The notes below the pieces were generated by a model. It searched no databases, had not been told where the DNA came from, and worked only from the letters and a program-made list of their open reading frames with translations. Shown here one piece after another: positions 62,881 to 64,000 of a DNA stretch of 64,000 nt. The DNA is from Nocardiopsis sp. N85 (GTDB lineage: Bacteria; Actinomycetota; Actinomycetes; Streptosporangiales; Streptosporangiaceae). The translations under genes were made by a program, and so were the position numbers. The stretch lies in the NCBI RefSeq assembly GCF_028882275.1, contig NZ_JARBUT010000008.1:215185-279184 (forward strand), given 5' to 3'. Within the stretch, counting starts at the first letter, position 1, and each line of letters opens with the position of its first letter.

Positions 62881-64000
62881 TCAGTCGTCCTCGACGACGC
62901 CGCCGGCGAGGAGGGGCTCCATCAGCAACGACGGATGATCGCGCTCGATCACCCGCAAACGCCACTTGTTGTGCACCAACACCAACAGCTCACCGTCGTT
63001 GCGGCGCCGCAGCACCTCCGCGCCCGACAGCGCGTGCAGGATCGGAGCCGAGGCCTCGTCGGTGCGCCGTGCCACCGAGTACTCCAACATCGACACCTCG
63101 ATCGGCGACCGGAACTCCTGCTCCATCCGGTGCTTGGCCACGTCGAACTGCAACGGCCCCACCGCCGCCAGCACCGGCGCCTGCTCACCGCGCACGTCCG
63201 AGGTCAGCACCTGCACCACGCCCTCGGCGTCGAGCTGGGCGATCCCCTTCTGGAACTGCTTGTACTTGCCCGCGTCCTTGGCCCGCGCCACCACGAAGTG
63301 CTCGGGCGCGAAGCTCGGGATCGCCGGGAACTCCACCTTGGGACCCTCATAAAGGGTGTCGCCCACCTTCAACGCCTGCGCGTTGACCAGCGCGATCACA
63401 TCACCCGGATAAGCCGTGTCGATCGTGGAACGGTCCGCACCGAACACCGCCTGGGTGTACTTGGTCGCGAACGGACGGCCCGTGGCCGCGTGCGTGAGCA
63501 CCATGCCCCGATCGAACCGCCCCGAACTGATCCGCACGAACGCCATCCGGTCCCGATGGTTCTTGTCCATGTTCGCCTGCATCTTGAACACCTGACCGGA
63601 GAAGGGCGCATCCACCCGCCGGGGCCGCTCCTTCACGTCGGGCTTCGCCGACGGCGCCGGGGCCAGCCCCACGACGGCCCCCAGCAGTTGTCCGACACCG
63701 AAGTTGGACAGAGCTGCGCCGAACAGCACCGGCGAGGACTCCCCCGCCAGGAACGACTCCGCGTCGAAGTCGGCGCCCAACGCCTCCAGCAGCTCCAACT
63801 CCTCCTGGGACCGCACCCAGGCGTCCTGCTCCAGCTCGGCGGCCCGGTCCGCGTCCACGACCTCCTCGATGGCCTTGGTCGCGCCGCCGGGAGTCCGCGT
63901 CATCTTCGTGTACTCACCCGAACGACGATCCACCAGACCACGGAAGTCGCCCGCGATGCCCACCGGCCAGTTCAACGGCGTGGCACGCAACCCGATCCGC
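62881..64000 (-). CDS. prfC: Peptide chain release factor 3, 3' part (partial)
   Basis: The frame is open to the right edge, so about 373 residues of the C-terminal part are present and the GTPase motifs (G1-G3) are off the window. The remaining part has RF3-specific sequence: MRATPLNWPVGIAGDFRGLVDR, the domain II region GQVFKMQANMDKNHRDRMAFVRISSG and the domain III PLQFDVAKHRMEQEF. RF3 recycles RF1 and RF2 after peptide release. The gene is transcribed leftward and ends 840 bp from gltA. Full length is normally about 530 residues. Confidence 0.93.
   Translation of the reverse strand, partial: RIGLRATPLNWPVGIAGDFRGLVDRRSGEYTKMTRTPGGATKAIEEVVDADRAAELEQDAWVRSQEELELLEALGADFDAESFLAGESSPVLFGAALSNFGVGQLLGAVVGLAPAPSAKPDVKERPRRVDAPFSGQVFKMQANMDKNHRDRMAFVRISSGRFDRGMVLTHAATGRPFATKYTQAVFGADRSTIDTAYPGDVIALVNAQALKVGDTLYEGPKVEFPAIPSFAPEHFVVARAKDAGKYKQFQKGIAQLDAEGVVQVLTSDVRGEQAPVLAAVGPLQFDVAKHRMEQEFRSPIEVSMLEYSVARRTDEASAPILHALSGAEVLRRRNDGELLVLVHNKWRLRVIERDHPSLLMEPLLAGGVVEDD

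Overview
This 64 kb window is chromosomal DNA of a high-GC actinomycete. Codon third positions are almost always G or C. Genes are packed in operons with ATGA/GTGA overlaps, and GTG and TTG starts are common. The gene content (Mrp antiporter operon, paired ClpP genes with a PopR-like regulator, PknG/GlnX/GlnH, NarL-type two-component pairs) fits a Nocardiopsis-like member of the Streptosporangiales. The genus is an inference. No tRNA, rRNA, CRISPR array, insertion sequence or prophage was seen.

Layout. 1-8 kb: the tail of a flavin amine oxidase, a ThiD/PdxK-family kinase, then a galactose block. In that block an alpha-galactosidase is divergent from deoR-galT-galK, followed by a Gfo/Idh oxidoreductase behind a LacI-type operator. 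7.8-11.6 kb: small membrane proteins, a PopR-like regulator ending in Leu-Ala-Ala, a clpP pair and a MarR regulator. PopR-type palindromes lie before both popR and the clpP pair. 11.8-18.6 kb: a complete Mrp/Mnh Na+/H+ antiporter operon (A/B fusion, C, D, E, F, G), closed by a 32-nt perfect palindrome. 18.7-22 kb: DUF779 protein, acetaldehyde dehydrogenase and a GAF-type regulator. 22-31 kb: PucR regulator, GreA-like factor, histidine kinase/response regulator, ABC exporter, a repeat-tailed membrane protein and a dienelactone hydrolase. 31-37 kb: a Tat/lipoprotein GH64 glucanase, then a four-gene valine-catabolic operon (mmsA, acyl-CoA dehydrogenase, 3-hydroxyisobutyryl-CoA hydrolase, mmsB) whose only obvious leader is a cobalamin riboswitch. 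37-39.4 kb: a decayed MFS exporter and a TetR regulator. 39.8-48.3 kb: a BNR-repeat protein with a ubiquitin-like MoaD/ThiS protein, a DUF418 membrane protein, a second two-component system, a zinc-ribbon SDR protein, idi, a HAD hydrolase and a DUF6221 protein.

48.4-58.5 kb: seven minus-strand genes form one signalling cassette. They encode a coiled-coil protein, PknG kinase, PP2C phosphatase, VWA protein, FHA protein, GlnX-like membrane sensor and GlnH-like amino-acid-binding lipoprotein. The kinase, phosphatase and FHA protein each begin with a similar Cys4 zinc ribbon. This is the most system-like locus in the window. It extends the known PknG-GlnX-GlnH amino-acid sensing module with a phosphatase, a phosphothreonine reader and a MIDAS-type VWA protein.

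59-64 kb: a monooxygenase-fold protein, an HdeD-like membrane protein, citrate synthase with a clear intrinsic terminator and a long AT-richer leader, and the 3' part of prfC running off the right edge.
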